37,444 nucleotides of DNA, taken from Olivibacter domesticus (GTDB taxonomy: Bacteria > Bacteroidota > Bacteroidia > Sphingobacteriales > Sphingobacteriaceae). The position numbers and the translations under genes were made by a program. Location of the stretch: NCBI RefSeq assembly GCF_900109575.1, contig NZ_FOAF01000018.1:1-37444 (forward strand), written 5' to 3'. Below are positions 7,955-16,601 of this stretch, one piece after another (the stretch's first letter is position 1; every line of letters starts with the position of its first letter). The notes under the pieces were generated by a model that was given only the letters and a program-made list of their open reading frames with translations, ran no database searches and was not told the origin of the DNA.

Positions 7955-9760
7955 ATGTGTAAGTCGTTTATTAAAACTATTATTTTTTCAATTTTTATGG
8001 TAATCATCGGATCCTCTGAATTATATGCGCAGGCACCTATTAAATTTGAAGTGTCATTTAAAGAACCGCAAGCTCATTACGTCGAAGTACAAATGGAAAT
8101 TAAGGATGTTTCGAAAGACTATATTGATGTGAAAATGCCTGTATGGGCGCCTGGATCTTATTTAGTGAGAGAATTTTCAAAAAATGTAGAGGGTTTTCGC
8201 GCTAAGACGGTAAGTGGTGGTGAATTAGGTGTCCAAAAGATGACTAAAAATACCTGGCGAATTACGACTGGGAAAGAGAAGACCGTTTTAGTAAATTATA
8301 GGGTTTATGCTTTTGAAGTATCTGTTCGTACGAGCTTTGTAGATGCCTCACACGCATTTTTGTCTCCTACGGGCATTTTTATGTATCCAGATGGCCAGGT
8401 GAAAAGACCTGCCGAAGTGACTATTAAACCTTTTAAGACTTGGTCGCGCGTTTCAACTGGTTTAACGCCGGTTGATCAAAAGCAATTTACTTATACCGCG
8501 ACAGATTTTGATGTCTTATTTGATTCACCGATAGAGGTTGGTAATCAGGACGTATTTAATTTTACTGCAGCTGGCGTGAATCATGAAGTAGCTATGTATG
8601 GTGGTGGAAATTATGATAAGGAACGGCTTAGCGCAGACATGGCGAAAATTGTTGAGTCCGCTACAGCAGTATTTGGAGAAAACCCTAATGAACACTATGT
8701 GTTTATCGTGCATAATTATCAATCAGGGGGAGGAGGGCTGGAGCACCTTAACTCTACTGTATTAGGTGCCTCAAGATTTGCCTATGGTACTGAAAATGGA
8801 TATAAGTCCTTTTTGAGCTTAGTAGCACATGAATATTTTCATTTATGGAATATTAAAAGATTGCGACCAGTAACATTAGGGCCATTTGATTATGACAAAG
8901 AAAATTATACAACAGATTTGTGGATAGGGGAGGGATTCACGGCTTATTATGACAATTTGTTGGTCAGACGTGCCGGTTTTTATACAGAAGATGCTTATTT
9001 ACAGTTATTAGCGAGTGATATAGCCGCTGTAGAAAATCGACCGGGAAATCTGGTACAACCGTTAAGTGAATCGAGTTTTGATGCCTGGATCAAATATTAT
9101 AGACAAGATGAAAATTCGGTCAATAGTATCGTATCTTATTATAACAAAGGAGCACTTATGGCAATGATGATGGATCTTAAAATATTGAAGGCAACCAACG
9201 GCGAAAAGGGTTTAGACGATGTAATGAAAGCGGCGTATAACGAATTTTATAAGAAGAGGGCCAAGGGTTTTACCGACCAGGAATTTAAATCAATCGCTGA
9301 AAAGGTAGCAGGAATTTCGCTCGACGATGTTTATGAAATGGTTAATAGTGCAAGCTCACCTGATTATAATAAATATTTACAGTTGGTTGGTGCTGAACTT
9401 TCAGATCTAAATAAGGGTTATGAAATACCTGATTTAGGTATTAAAACAACAATTAGTGATGGGAAGTTAACCGTTCAAAATGTGTACAGAGGTAGTGGTG
9501 CGTGGGAGGGCGGATTAAATGTGAAGGATGAACTTATCGGTATTAACGGATATCGTATTGATATTGCTGGGAAAGAACTTGAACGCACTATTCAAGCGAG
9601 CAAAATCGAGGACGTAGTTAAAATACTTGTAGCCAGGGACGGTGTTTTAAAAGAGTTGGATATAAAACTCGGAACAAACAAAAGTGGCAAATATTTAATA
9701 AAGTTTATAGACAATCCGCTGCCAGAACAAAGCAAATTAAAGGATAAATGGCTACACTAA
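7955..9760 (+). CDS. M61 family peptidase with C-terminal PDZ domain
   Basis: This 601-aa exported zinc metallopeptidase is of the glycyl-aminopeptidase (M61) family. The ATG at 7955 is chosen over an in-frame TTG at 7943, because it starts a clean signal peptide ending ...SSELYAQ. A beta-rich N-terminal domain is followed by the catalytic region. The zinc motif is HEYFHLWN (His292, Glu293, His296), and the third ligand is probably Glu326 in WIGEGFTAYYDN. A PDZ domain covers about 505-585 (GAWEGGLNVKDELIGINGYRI). Family members cleave N-terminal Gly or Ala from peptides, with the PDZ helping substrate binding. The location is periplasmic. It stands alone and converges on the outer-membrane protein gene across a palindromic terminator. 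Confidence 0.92.
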   Translation: MCKSFIKTIIFSIFMVIIGSSELYAQAPIKFEVSFKEPQAHYVEVQMEIKDVSKDYIDVKMPVWAPGSYLVREFSKNVEGFRAKTVSGGELGVQKMTKNTWRITTGKEKTVLVNYRVYAFEVSVRTSFVDASHAFLSPTGIFMYPDGQVKRPAEVTIKPFKTWSRVSTGLTPVDQKQFTYTATDFDVLFDSPIEVGNQDVFNFTAAGVNHEVAMYGGGNYDKERLSADMAKIVESATAVFGENPNEHYVFIVHNYQSGGGGLEHLNSTVLGASRFAYGTENGYKSFLSLVAHEYFHLWNIKRLRPVTLGPFDYDKENYTTDLWIGEGFTAYYDNLLVRRAGFYTEDAYLQLLASDIAAVENRPGNLVQPLSESSFDAWIKYYRQDENSVNSIVSYYNKGALMAMMMDLKILKATNGEKGLDDVMKAAYNEFYKKRAKGFTDQEFKSIAEKVAGISLDDVYEMVNSASSPDYNKYLQLVGAELSDLNKGYEIPDLGIKTTISDGKLTVQNVYRGSGAWEGGLNVKDELIGINGYRIDIAGKELERTIQASKIEDVVKILVARDGVLKELDIKLGTNKSGKYLIKFIDNPLPEQSKLKDKWLH

Positions 9761-9769
9761 AAATAGTAG

Positions 9770-9813
9770 CTAAACAAACGAGGCGGTTCATATGAACCGC
9801 CTCGTTTGTTTAG
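9770..9813. terminator. Bidirectional terminator, 44-bp perfect palindrome
   Basis: The 44 bases are perfectly self-complementary about the CATATG centre (9789-9794), with 22-base arms whose GC-rich part is GAGGCGGTTC/GAACCGCCTC. It ends in GTTTGTTT on either strand. It lies between the converging M61 and outer-membrane protein genes and includes the latter's stop codon (TAA at 9812-9810). Confidence 0.9.
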
Positions 9814-10304
9814 AATGCAAATCTGATTGATAATCCAAATCCTGCAAAGTCTACACCTGTATTGTCAGGCGCGAATCGCATTTCGGGCTTCCAATCTAAA
9901 GAAAGATTGATTGGTGCCCCATCAATTTTATAATCGAGTCCCAGCACCCCATCAATACTAAAGGCCGCGCCGCTATTATCAGTTTCTTTATTTTTATACG
10001 TACCGATTCCTGCACCGCCACCATAATACCACCTTAATCCGGGAGCTGTATCGATTGGGTTATGTATTTCATATAGTCCGACCAATTTGAAAGTAGAAGA
10101 TTTACTGTTTGAACGGAAATTTAAAATTACGTCGAGTGCGTTTTGGTCATTTAAAAAGGTTTTAAAAGTTATACCATTTGCTACCCCAAATCTACCTCCT
10201 ATCGCATTTTTATAGTCATGCCCTTCTGTAGCTTGCGCCTTCACTTCTAATCCAACTAACGACAATGAGATAATACTTATGGCCGTCAATAATAATCTTT
10301 TCAT
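9810..10304 (-). CDS. Small outer-membrane beta-barrel protein
   Basis: This 164-aa protein has a clear signal peptide (MKRLLLTAISIISLSL...VKAQA). The rest alternates polar and hydrophobic residues with Gly-rich turns and ends in a Phe-terminated strand (FGLSIRFAF), as in eight-stranded outer-membrane barrels. GGRFGVANGITFKTFL and YYGGGAGIGTY are typical of small Bacteroidota porin-like proteins of unknown role. No catalytic residues are evident. It is monocistronic, with its own promoter and a strong terminator overlapping its stop codon. A precise function cannot be assigned. Confidence 0.8.
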   Translation of the reverse strand: MKRLLLTAISIISLSLVGLEVKAQATEGHDYKNAIGGRFGVANGITFKTFLNDQNALDVILNFRSNSKSSTFKLVGLYEIHNPIDTAPGLRWYYGGGAGIGTYKNKETDNSGAAFSIDGVLGLDYKIDGAPINLSLDWKPEMRFAPDNTGVDFAGFGLSIRFAF

Positions 10305-10356
10305 AAAATAATCTTTAATAAATAATCTTTATTAGCTATACTTTTTAAACAAGCTC

Positions 10357-10386
10357 CAAAGTTACATTTAGTTGAGGCAAAAACAA
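10357..10386 (-). promoter_or_regulatory. Promoter of the outer-membrane protein gene
   Basis: On the minus strand there is a -33 TTG (10386-10384), a 19-base spacer and a -7 TAACTTTG (10364-10357). The predicted start near 10351 gives a leader of about 47 bases, which contains a direct repeat of TAAAGATTATT (10317-10307 and 10331-10321). Confidence 0.65.
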
Positions 10387-10432
10387 TCTTTACTGTATAT
10401 TATTGTTTACAAAAGAAATGTCAATTATTTTT

Positions 10433-10458
10433 TTTATTATGCTTGCATAATATATTTG
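10433..10458 (+). promoter_or_regulatory. Putative MarR operator and -7 box of the acyl-CoA ligase gene
   Basis: TTTATTATGCTTGCATA (10433-10449) contains the inverted repeat TATGC-TT-GCATA. The same 17 bases occur inverted at 13640-13656, ahead of the marR operon. Two bases on is TATATTTG (10451-10458), a consensus -7 box. The repeat would therefore sit between -33 and -7, where a bound repressor blocks polymerase. No convincing -33 is visible; a T-run occupies that spot. The predicted start near 10465 gives a leader of about 110 bases. Confidence 0.65.
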
Positions 10459-10578
10459 TATGCTCAAAGAGCTGTAGGCCGTTTTTTTATTTCAATACCA
10501 ATACGGTTTACATATTTTTTGCTTACCTTTAATGAAGCGCTAGTTAACCGATTAATATAAATATATAAGTAATGTGTT

Positions 10579-12375
10579 ATGATAAAAGTAGAGCGTGTTT
10601 TCGACTTATTAGAATATTATAGAACTAAATATGGTCAGAAAATAGTAGTTTCCGGAAAGGAAAAGGGAAAATGGGTGGAGTATAAAACGGATGATTTCCT
10701 GGCAATTGTTGATAACTTGAGTAGGGGCTTGGTTGATTTAGGTATCAAAAAAGGTGATAAGATAGCTATTATGTCCGCCAATCGGCCTGAGTGGAACTTT
10801 GTCGATTTTGCAATTAATCAATTAGGAGCGGCTACCGTACCCTTATATCCCACGCTATCCGACAATGATCTTCATTACATTATGGAGGATGCAGATGTCG
10901 TAATGATGTTTATAGGTACACAGGATTTATGTGAAAAAGTAGAAACTGCGCTGAAACAACATGAAAAAAACATGCCAATATACACTTTTGAGGAGGTACA
11001 GCATAAGAAATATTGGAAAGAAATAGAAAGGAAAGGCGCTACACTTAATACCGATTTGGAACCTTATAAAAGCGCGATAGATGGAGATGATTTGTTAACC
11101 TTGATTTACACGTCTGGTACAACCGGGAAGCCTAAAGGGGTTTTTCTATCTCACCAAAATTTAATAAGTAATTTTACCGATTGCGCACATCTTCTCCCTT
11201 CAAATTATAAAAAAGCTATCAGTTTTTTGCCGCTGTCTCATATTTTCGAAAGAATGGTGGTTTATATGTACTACTTTAAAGGTATATCTATTTATTATGC
11301 AGAAAGCATGGACACGATTGTTGCTGATATAAATGATGTTAAACCTAATGGATTTACTACCGTGCCTCGTGTGTTGGAAAAGGTATATGATAAAATAGTG
11401 GCAAAAGGAGCAGCGCTTACGGGTATAAAGCGATCATTGTTTTTTTGGGCACTTAATTTAGGGTTGAAATTTAAAGAGCCTTATAGGAATTCCTTTTTCT
11501 ATAAGATTAAACTTTCAATTGCTAGGGCGATAATATTTAAAAAGTGGAGAGAAGCTTTGGGAGGTGAGATCGTAGCTATCATCAGTGGTGGCGCAGCGCT
11601 ACAGGAACGCTTGGCTCGTATATTTTGGGCAGCGGGGATACCGGTCTTGGAAGGTTATGGCCTTACTGAAACATCACCTGTGATAGCCGTTAACAATTTG
11701 GAACCAAAGGGGCTGTTATTCGGTTCCGTAGGAAAAGTACTGAAATCGGTTGATGTAAAGATAGCTGCAGATGGAGAAGTTTTGTGTAAAGGACCAAATA
11801 TTACAAAAGGTTACTATAAAAACGACCAGGCAACTCAAGATTCCTTTAATGAGGATGGTTACTTTAAGACGGGTGACATTGGCGAGCTAACGTCAGACGG
11901 GTTTTTGAGAATTACGGATCGCAAAAAGGAAATGTTTAAAACTGCTGGTGGGAAATATGTAGCCCCTCAAATGCTAGAAAATAAATTTATGGAATCGGTG
12001 TTAATTGCACAAGTTATGGTCATAGGAGAAGGTAGAAGATTTCCATCGGCCTTAATTATTCCTTCTTTTGATGATTTGAAAAAATGGGCAGAAAAAAAAG
12101 GAATTTCTTTTTCTTCTAAGGAAGAAATTGTTGAAAATGAACAGGTTTTAAGCAAATACCAAGAAATAATAGATAAAGCTAATGAAGGGTTTGGTCATTG
12201 GGAACAAGTGAAAAAATTTGCTTTGTTACCTAATGAGTGGAGTATAGATGGCGGTGAATTGACGCCAAAATTAAGTTTAAAAAGAAAAGTTATTCTCGAA
12301 AAAAATAAAGAGATTATTGACGACATCTATCGGGAAGAAGGTGCAGACGTAACGAGCGATCATAAGCATGAATAG
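10579..12375 (+). CDS. Long-chain fatty acid-CoA ligase (AMP-forming)
   Basis: This 598-aa adenylate-forming enzyme activates fatty acids with ATP and CoA to acyl-CoA, the first step of beta-oxidation. Motifs are the phosphate loop YTSGTTGKPKG (about 177-187), GYGLTETSP, GYFKTGDIGEL with the conserved Asp, and DRKKEMFKTAGGKYVAPQ with the C-terminal hinge region. The layout and length match the Bacteroidota type related to the eukaryotic long-chain synthetases rather than E. coli FadD. No signal or membrane segment is seen. It lies about 1.3 kb upstream of the beta-oxidation operon, separated by a minus-strand cupin gene. It shares that operon's putative operator, so the two are probably co-regulated. 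Confidence 0.94.
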   Translation: MIKVERVFDLLEYYRTKYGQKIVVSGKEKGKWVEYKTDDFLAIVDNLSRGLVDLGIKKGDKIAIMSANRPEWNFVDFAINQLGAATVPLYPTLSDNDLHYIMEDADVVMMFIGTQDLCEKVETALKQHEKNMPIYTFEEVQHKKYWKEIERKGATLNTDLEPYKSAIDGDDLLTLIYTSGTTGKPKGVFLSHQNLISNFTDCAHLLPSNYKKAISFLPLSHIFERMVVYMYYFKGISIYYAESMDTIVADINDVKPNGFTTVPRVLEKVYDKIVAKGAALTGIKRSLFFWALNLGLKFKEPYRNSFFYKIKLSIARAIIFKKWREALGGEIVAIISGGAALQERLARIFWAAGIPVLEGYGLTETSPVIAVNNLEPKGLLFGSVGKVLKSVDVKIAADGEVLCKGPNITKGYYKNDQATQDSFNEDGYFKTGDIGELTSDGFLRITDRKKEMFKTAGGKYVAPQMLENKFMESVLIAQVMVIGEGRRFPSALIIPSFDDLKKWAEKKGISFSSKEEIVENEQVLSKYQEIIDKANEGFGHWEQVKKFALLPNEWSIDGGELTPKLSLKRKVILEKNKEIIDDIYREEGADVTSDHKHE

Positions 12376-12590
12376 CGAATGATTTTCCTGGCGCGTAAGG
12401 GATCGAACAGCTAGTTATTCTTGCTCCTTTCTTAACGAAAAGGGCGCCTATATTTACCTAGAGGCGGCTCATATAAGCGCTATATTGTTATTGTATTACC
12501 GTTAATATTTGGTTTCCGTCTCTGATAATCAATAGCGTCTTGCTACTATCAACGAACAATGAATAACCAACAACCAATAACGAATAACTC

Positions 12591-13457
12591 TTATTTTAAT
12601 TTTTTTATCGCGCGGTTTGCTCTGGAAGTAGCAATTGCTATTTTATATTCGTACCATTTGTTTTTAAAAATTTTTCGCATAGTGTTGTCAAAATGCCTGG
12701 TAATTACCAGGTTGCGAAATCCCTTCCATTTATCCATCCTTTTTGACGGTAAAGCCCTTACACTTATAGAATAACCTTCAGTTACATATTGTATGTAATG
12801 CCAATATCCAGAAGGCATGAGCAAGGTTTCCCCGGGATGTATTTCTGCTTCATAACCATTTAAATATTCTAAAGCAGGGTATTTAGTATAGTCTGGATTT
12901 TTTAGATTTGCGATGCTATGAAAGTTATAGGGGAGTCTGTACATCAAATCTGATTGCTCTAATGGAAATAACCAGACTCTCTTAATACCTTTATATTGTG
13001 TTATAAACACGTTGGACATATCAATATCAAAATGATTGCGCGTACTAGAGCCTTCTCCCCCGAAAAATAAGAAGGGTAGCCATTTTAATACTTTTCCGCC
13101 TGTTAAATCATTGTAGATAATATCGTTATTAAGTTCAGGTTTTAACTTTATCAGATTAAATAGAAAAATGCGTAAGTCGGTTGGTTCTTTTTCGATTAAA
13201 TCCAAATATTCTGAGAATTTCATTTTTGCAACCGGAGCACTCTTTGCCCTGTCATTAGATCCATCCTCTTTTCCATACAACTCGATTATATTGTCTCCGG
13301 CAATCTCTTTGAAATAACTATAATTCCATTTGCTGAAGGCCGGGCTATCTTTACGAACAAAATCATCTAAAATAACTGGGATTCCCTTGTTAAAATATTG
13401 TTCAAGAAACTCCTTTGAGCTTAATCCTGACCGTCTGTCTGTCTGTTTTAGTTGCAC
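12591..13457 (-). CDS. JmjC/cupin-8 family Fe(II) oxygenase-like protein
   Basis: This 288-aa cupin-like protein is of the family related to FIH/JmjC hydroxylases. The iron triad is visible as His142-x-Asp144 in NHFDID and His220 in SGYWHYIQY. These enzymes usually hydroxylate proteins or small molecules with 2-oxoglutarate; the substrate is unknown here. The start is GTG: no ATG occurs in frame until residue 79, and the predicted transcription start near 13484 leaves only this GTG. A (CAGA)n tract of 3.5 units lies just inside the gene (13433-13446). It is transcribed away from marR, between two fatty-acid genes. It could act on lipids or be an unrelated passenger. Confidence 0.82.
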   Translation of the reverse strand: MQLKQTDRRSGLSSKEFLEQYFNKGIPVILDDFVRKDSPAFSKWNYSYFKEIAGDNIIELYGKEDGSNDRAKSAPVAKMKFSEYLDLIEKEPTDLRIFLFNLIKLKPELNNDIIYNDLTGGKVLKWLPFLFFGGEGSSTRNHFDIDMSNVFITQYKGIKRVWLFPLEQSDLMYRLPYNFHSIANLKNPDYTKYPALEYLNGYEAEIHPGETLLMPSGYWHYIQYVTEGYSISVRALPSKRMDKWKGFRNLVITRHFDNTMRKIFKNKWYEYKIAIATSRANRAIKKLK

Positions 13458-13489
13458 TGCTCTAAATAGGGTTAATACACGTCTATCTG

Positions 13490-13497
13490 CAAACTTA
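13490..13497 (-). promoter_or_regulatory. -7 box of the cupin gene
   Basis: TAAGTTTG on the minus strand fits TAnnTTTG. The predicted start near 13484 lies 26 bases before the GTG at 13457 and supports that start codon. A TTTG further upstream (13513-13510) is only 12 bases away, so the -33 is poor. Confidence 0.5.
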
Positions 13498-13607
13498 TAA
13501 ATTCTTTTGCAAATGTGCGACAGTTTTATTTAGAGAGATTATAAGCAATGATAGTTTCGAACTTTTTTTAATGTATATGAAAGGATATAATAAAATAGAT
13601 AAAGTTC

Positions 13608-13638
13608 TTGTTTCTTACATTATTAAAGATTAGATTTG
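13608..13638 (+). promoter_or_regulatory. Promoter of the marR beta-oxidation operon
   Basis: There is a -33 TTG (13608-13610), a 20-base spacer and a -7 TAGATTTG (13631-13638). Transcription would start about 13644, inside the operator-like repeat that follows, with a leader of only about 14 bases. Confidence 0.7.
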
Positions 13639-13639
13639 C

Positions 13640-13656
13640 TATGCAAGCATAATAAA
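13640..13656 (+). promoter_or_regulatory. Putative MarR operator at the marR start
   Basis: TATGCAAGCATAATAAA is the exact reverse complement of the 17 bases at 10433-10449. It contains TATGC-AA-GCATA, begins two bases after the -7 box and ends one base before the marR ATG. It thus covers the predicted transcription start, suggesting autoregulation of marR and its operon. Confidence 0.65.
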
Positions 13657-13657
13657 T

Positions 13658-14104
13658 ATGAACCAAGATAATACAATAGATTATTATTTAAAGATAACAT
13701 GGCAATCTATAGCCAACCGATATAACTATTTAGCTTCCAAACATGGTATAACACAAGCAACTGGCTACGTGTTAATCAATATTAGGAAAGAGGGGACGCC
13801 TGTTACACAAATTGCTACCCTCTTAGGTGTGAAGTCAACCAGTTTGTCACGAATGTTAAGCGGTATGGAAGAACAAGGGTTTATTTATAGGGAAGCTGAT
13901 ACACGTGATAAGCGTTCCGTTAGAGTTTTTTTAACAGAAGAAGGCCAAAAAAAACGTGAAATTGCAAAAGATATTGTGAGAGAATTCAATAGCTATCTTG
14001 ATGGTTATATAAAAGATACCGATCGAGAAAAACTTATTGATACGCTGAAGCGTTTAAATGACCTAGCTGTTAAATATATTCCAAAAGAGGATCTGTCGAA
14101 ATAA
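13658..14104 (+). CDS. MarR family transcriptional regulator
   Basis: This 148-aa winged-helix regulator of the MarR family would bind DNA as a dimer. The helix-turn-helix is about residues 46-75 (PVTQIATLLGVKSTSLSRMLSGMEEQGFI), followed by the wing with YREADTRDKRSVRVFLTEEGQ. It leads an operon with the fused dehydrogenase/hydratase (25-base gap), thiolase and acyl-CoA dehydrogenase. It is therefore most likely the repressor of fatty-acid degradation, perhaps released by acyl-CoA; that ligand is inferred from gene context only. An inverted repeat directly before its ATG is repeated at the acyl-CoA ligase promoter. Confidence 0.93.
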   Translation: MNQDNTIDYYLKITWQSIANRYNYLASKHGITQATGYVLINIRKEGTPVTQIATLLGVKSTSLSRMLSGMEEQGFIYREADTRDKRSVRVFLTEEGQKKREIAKDIVREFNSYLDGYIKDTDREKLIDTLKRLNDLAVKYIPKEDLSK

Positions 14105-14129
14105 TTATTTTATAAAACCATTTTCAATT

Positions 14130-16559
14130 ATGACTAACAGACATATTAATAAGGTTGCAGTACTTGGTTCAGGGGTAATGGGATCGCGAATCGCTTGTCA
14201 TTTCGCTAATATCGGAGTATCTGTAATGTTGCTCGATATCGTTCCGAAGGAACTGAATGCGCAAGAAGAAGGTAAAGGTCTTACGCTCCAAAGCAAGGCG
14301 GTGAGAAATAGAATCGTTAATCACTCACTTGAAACTGCCGTTAAAAGCAACCCATCTCCGCTATTTAGTAAAAGTTATCTTAACCGCATAAGTACAGGCA
14401 ACTTTGAGGATGATATGAAAGATATTGCACAAGCGGATTGGGTGATAGAAGTAGTTATTGAGCGATTAGATATCAAAAAGCAGGTGTTTGAGCAGGTGGA
14501 GAAATATAGAAAACAGGGGGCTTTAATTACATCAAATACCTCTGGTATTCCAATACACTTAATGATAGAGGGTAGAAGTGACGACTTCGTGCAGCATTTT
14601 TGTGGCACACACTTCTTTAACCCACCACGTTATTTGAGACTGCTTGAAATTATACCCACCGCCAATACAAATACGGAAGTTATAGATTTTCTGTTAGATT
14701 ATGGCGACAAGTTTTTAGGAAAAACAACTGTTCTATGTAAAGATACGCCAGCCTTTATAGGGAACAGGATAGGTGTTTATTCGATGTTAGCAGTCACCCA
14801 TCTTATTGGCCAACTTGAATTAACGATAGAAGAGGTAGATAAATATACCGGGCCTGCAATGGGGCATCCAAAATCTGCTACTTTCAGAACGTCTGATGTG
14901 GTAGGTTTAGATACGATGGTTAATGTTGCCAATGGGCTTTACGACAATGTTCCTCAAGATGAGGCTAGAGAAATCTTTAAATTGCCTTCTTATGTCCTAA
15001 AAATGGCTGAAAATAAGTGGTTAGGTGAAAAAACACAGCAGGGATTCTATAAAAAAACTAAAGATAAAGAGGGTGGCACGGAGATACTTGTACTCGATTT
15101 AAAAGACTTATCCTATCGTAAACAGGAAAAAGTTAAATCGCCAACCTTGGATGAAACTAAAAAGGTTGATGATCTAACTAAGCGAATGAAGGTCTATGAA
15201 GAAGGGAATGATAAAGCCGGTGAACTTTTTAGGGCAATGCATTACCCTTTGTTTGAGTATGTGTCTAAACGTGTTCCTGAAATTACGGACGATTTCTTTA
15301 GGATAGATGATGCAATGAGGGCTGGCTTCGGTTGGGAATTGGGACCTTTTCAGATATGGGATGCCCTAGGTGTAAAAGATACGTTAGAAAAAATAAAAAA
15401 TGAAGCTAAGCGTCTACCGGGCCAAACAGGTGAGGTAGCCCAATGGGTTTACGATATGCTCGAGGCTGGGTGCGAGCGCTTTTACAAAATAGAAGAGGGT
15501 AAAAAGAAATTCTATGACATTAAAACTAAGAGCTATCAGGATATTCCGGGAACGGAAGAACTGATTATATTAGATTACATCAGAGAAAACAATACTATAT
15601 GGAAAAACTGCGGCGTTTCCATTATTGATCTGGGCGATGGAATTATTAATGCTGAAATTCATACTAAAATGAATACAATTGGCGGCGATGTGATACAAGG
15701 TGTAAATAAAGCAATTGAATTGGCAGAAAAGGATTATAAAGGCTTAGTGATAGGTAATGATGGCCCTAATTTTTCTGCAGGAGCTAACATCGCTATGATT
15801 TTTATGATGGCTGTTGAACAAGATTACGACGAATTAAATATGGCCGTTAAGGCGTTTCAAGATACTTCCATGCGATTGCGGTACTCAAGTATTCCGGTGG
15901 TTGCTGCGCCTTTTAACTTAGCGCTTGGAGGAGGATGCGAATTTTCTATGCATGCCGATTTTGTTCAGCTACACGCAGAGACGTATATGGGCTTAGTCGA
16001 ATTCGGGGTAGGCGTAATACCTGGTGGTGGCGGATCAAAGGAATTTGCTTTACGAGCGTCGGATGATTTTAAAAATGATCAAATAACGCAGAATATATTT
16101 AGAGATAGGTTTTTAACGATCGGACAAGCAAAGGTAAGCACCTCTGCCGAAGAAGCATTTGAACTAGGGTATTTACAAAACGGTAAGTATGCAATTACCA
16201 TGAATCGGAGTCGTTTATTGGCAGATGCTAAAGCAAAGGCGCTTGAATTGGCCAATGGGGGGTATACGCAACCGGTAAAACGTAATGATATCAAAGTACT
16301 TGGTAAGCAAGGACTCGGTATTGTGTACGTGGGAGCAAATTCAATGATGTCAGGCAATTATATTAGTGAGCATGATCAAAAGATATCGGAGAAACTCGGT
16401 TGGGTAATGTGTGGAGGAGACCTTTCTGCTCCTACAGAAGTATCAGAGCAATATCTATTAGATCTGGAACGCAAAGCATTTTTAGAATTAACTGCAGAAA
16501 GAAAAACGTTAGAACGTATTCAGCATATGTTAACTAAAGGAAAGGCATTAAGGAACTAA
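14130..16559 (+). CDS. 3-hydroxyacyl-CoA dehydrogenase / enoyl-CoA hydratase fusion
   Basis: This 809-aa bifunctional beta-oxidation enzyme hydrates trans-2-enoyl-CoA and oxidises the 3-hydroxyacyl-CoA with NAD. The domain order is dehydrogenase first and hydratase last, the reverse of E. coli FadB. The NAD-binding loop GSGVMGSR is at residues 13-20, and the dehydrogenase active site His161 is in GTHFFNPP. The hydratase domain is roughly 490-720, with the oxyanion region FSAGANI. Both catalytic acids are retained: Glu604 in GGGCE and Glu624 in GLVEFGVG. A C-terminal helical segment follows. It probably forms a trifunctional complex with the thiolase encoded 42 bases downstream. Confidence 0.95.
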   Translation: MTNRHINKVAVLGSGVMGSRIACHFANIGVSVMLLDIVPKELNAQEEGKGLTLQSKAVRNRIVNHSLETAVKSNPSPLFSKSYLNRISTGNFEDDMKDIAQADWVIEVVIERLDIKKQVFEQVEKYRKQGALITSNTSGIPIHLMIEGRSDDFVQHFCGTHFFNPPRYLRLLEIIPTANTNTEVIDFLLDYGDKFLGKTTVLCKDTPAFIGNRIGVYSMLAVTHLIGQLELTIEEVDKYTGPAMGHPKSATFRTSDVVGLDTMVNVANGLYDNVPQDEAREIFKLPSYVLKMAENKWLGEKTQQGFYKKTKDKEGGTEILVLDLKDLSYRKQEKVKSPTLDETKKVDDLTKRMKVYEEGNDKAGELFRAMHYPLFEYVSKRVPEITDDFFRIDDAMRAGFGWELGPFQIWDALGVKDTLEKIKNEAKRLPGQTGEVAQWVYDMLEAGCERFYKIEEGKKKFYDIKTKSYQDIPGTEELIILDYIRENNTIWKNCGVSIIDLGDGIINAEIHTKMNTIGGDVIQGVNKAIELAEKDYKGLVIGNDGPNFSAGANIAMIFMMAVEQDYDELNMAVKAFQDTSMRLRYSSIPVVAAPFNLALGGGCEFSMHADFVQLHAETYMGLVEFGVGVIPGGGGSKEFALRASDDFKNDQITQNIFRDRFLTIGQAKVSTSAEEAFELGYLQNGKYAITMNRSRLLADAKAKALELANGGYTQPVKRNDIKVLGKQGLGIVYVGANSMMSGNYISEHDQKISEKLGWVMCGGDLSAPTEVSEQYLLDLERKAFLELTAERKTLERIQHMLTKGKALRN

Positions 16560-16601
16560 TTTTCAATGTATTACTTATTTAGAAGGTAAATACTCATAAT
16601 T

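Noticed and set aside
10372-10560. Plus-strand open frame of 62 codons before the acyl-CoA ligase
   Set aside because: It runs across the operator, the -7 box and the AT-rich leader, and reads as random Phe/Tyr/Ile-rich sequence.
12445-12466. Hairpin CGCCT/AGGCG after the acyl-CoA ligase gene
   Set aside because: The stem is only five bases and no T-run follows, so a terminator cannot be supported. The 215-base gap also has a noisy AATAAC-rich stretch at 12551-12588 with no clear meaning.
12559-12774. Plus-strand open frame of 71 codons
   Set aside because: Most of it is the antisense of the 3' end of the JmjC/cupin gene.
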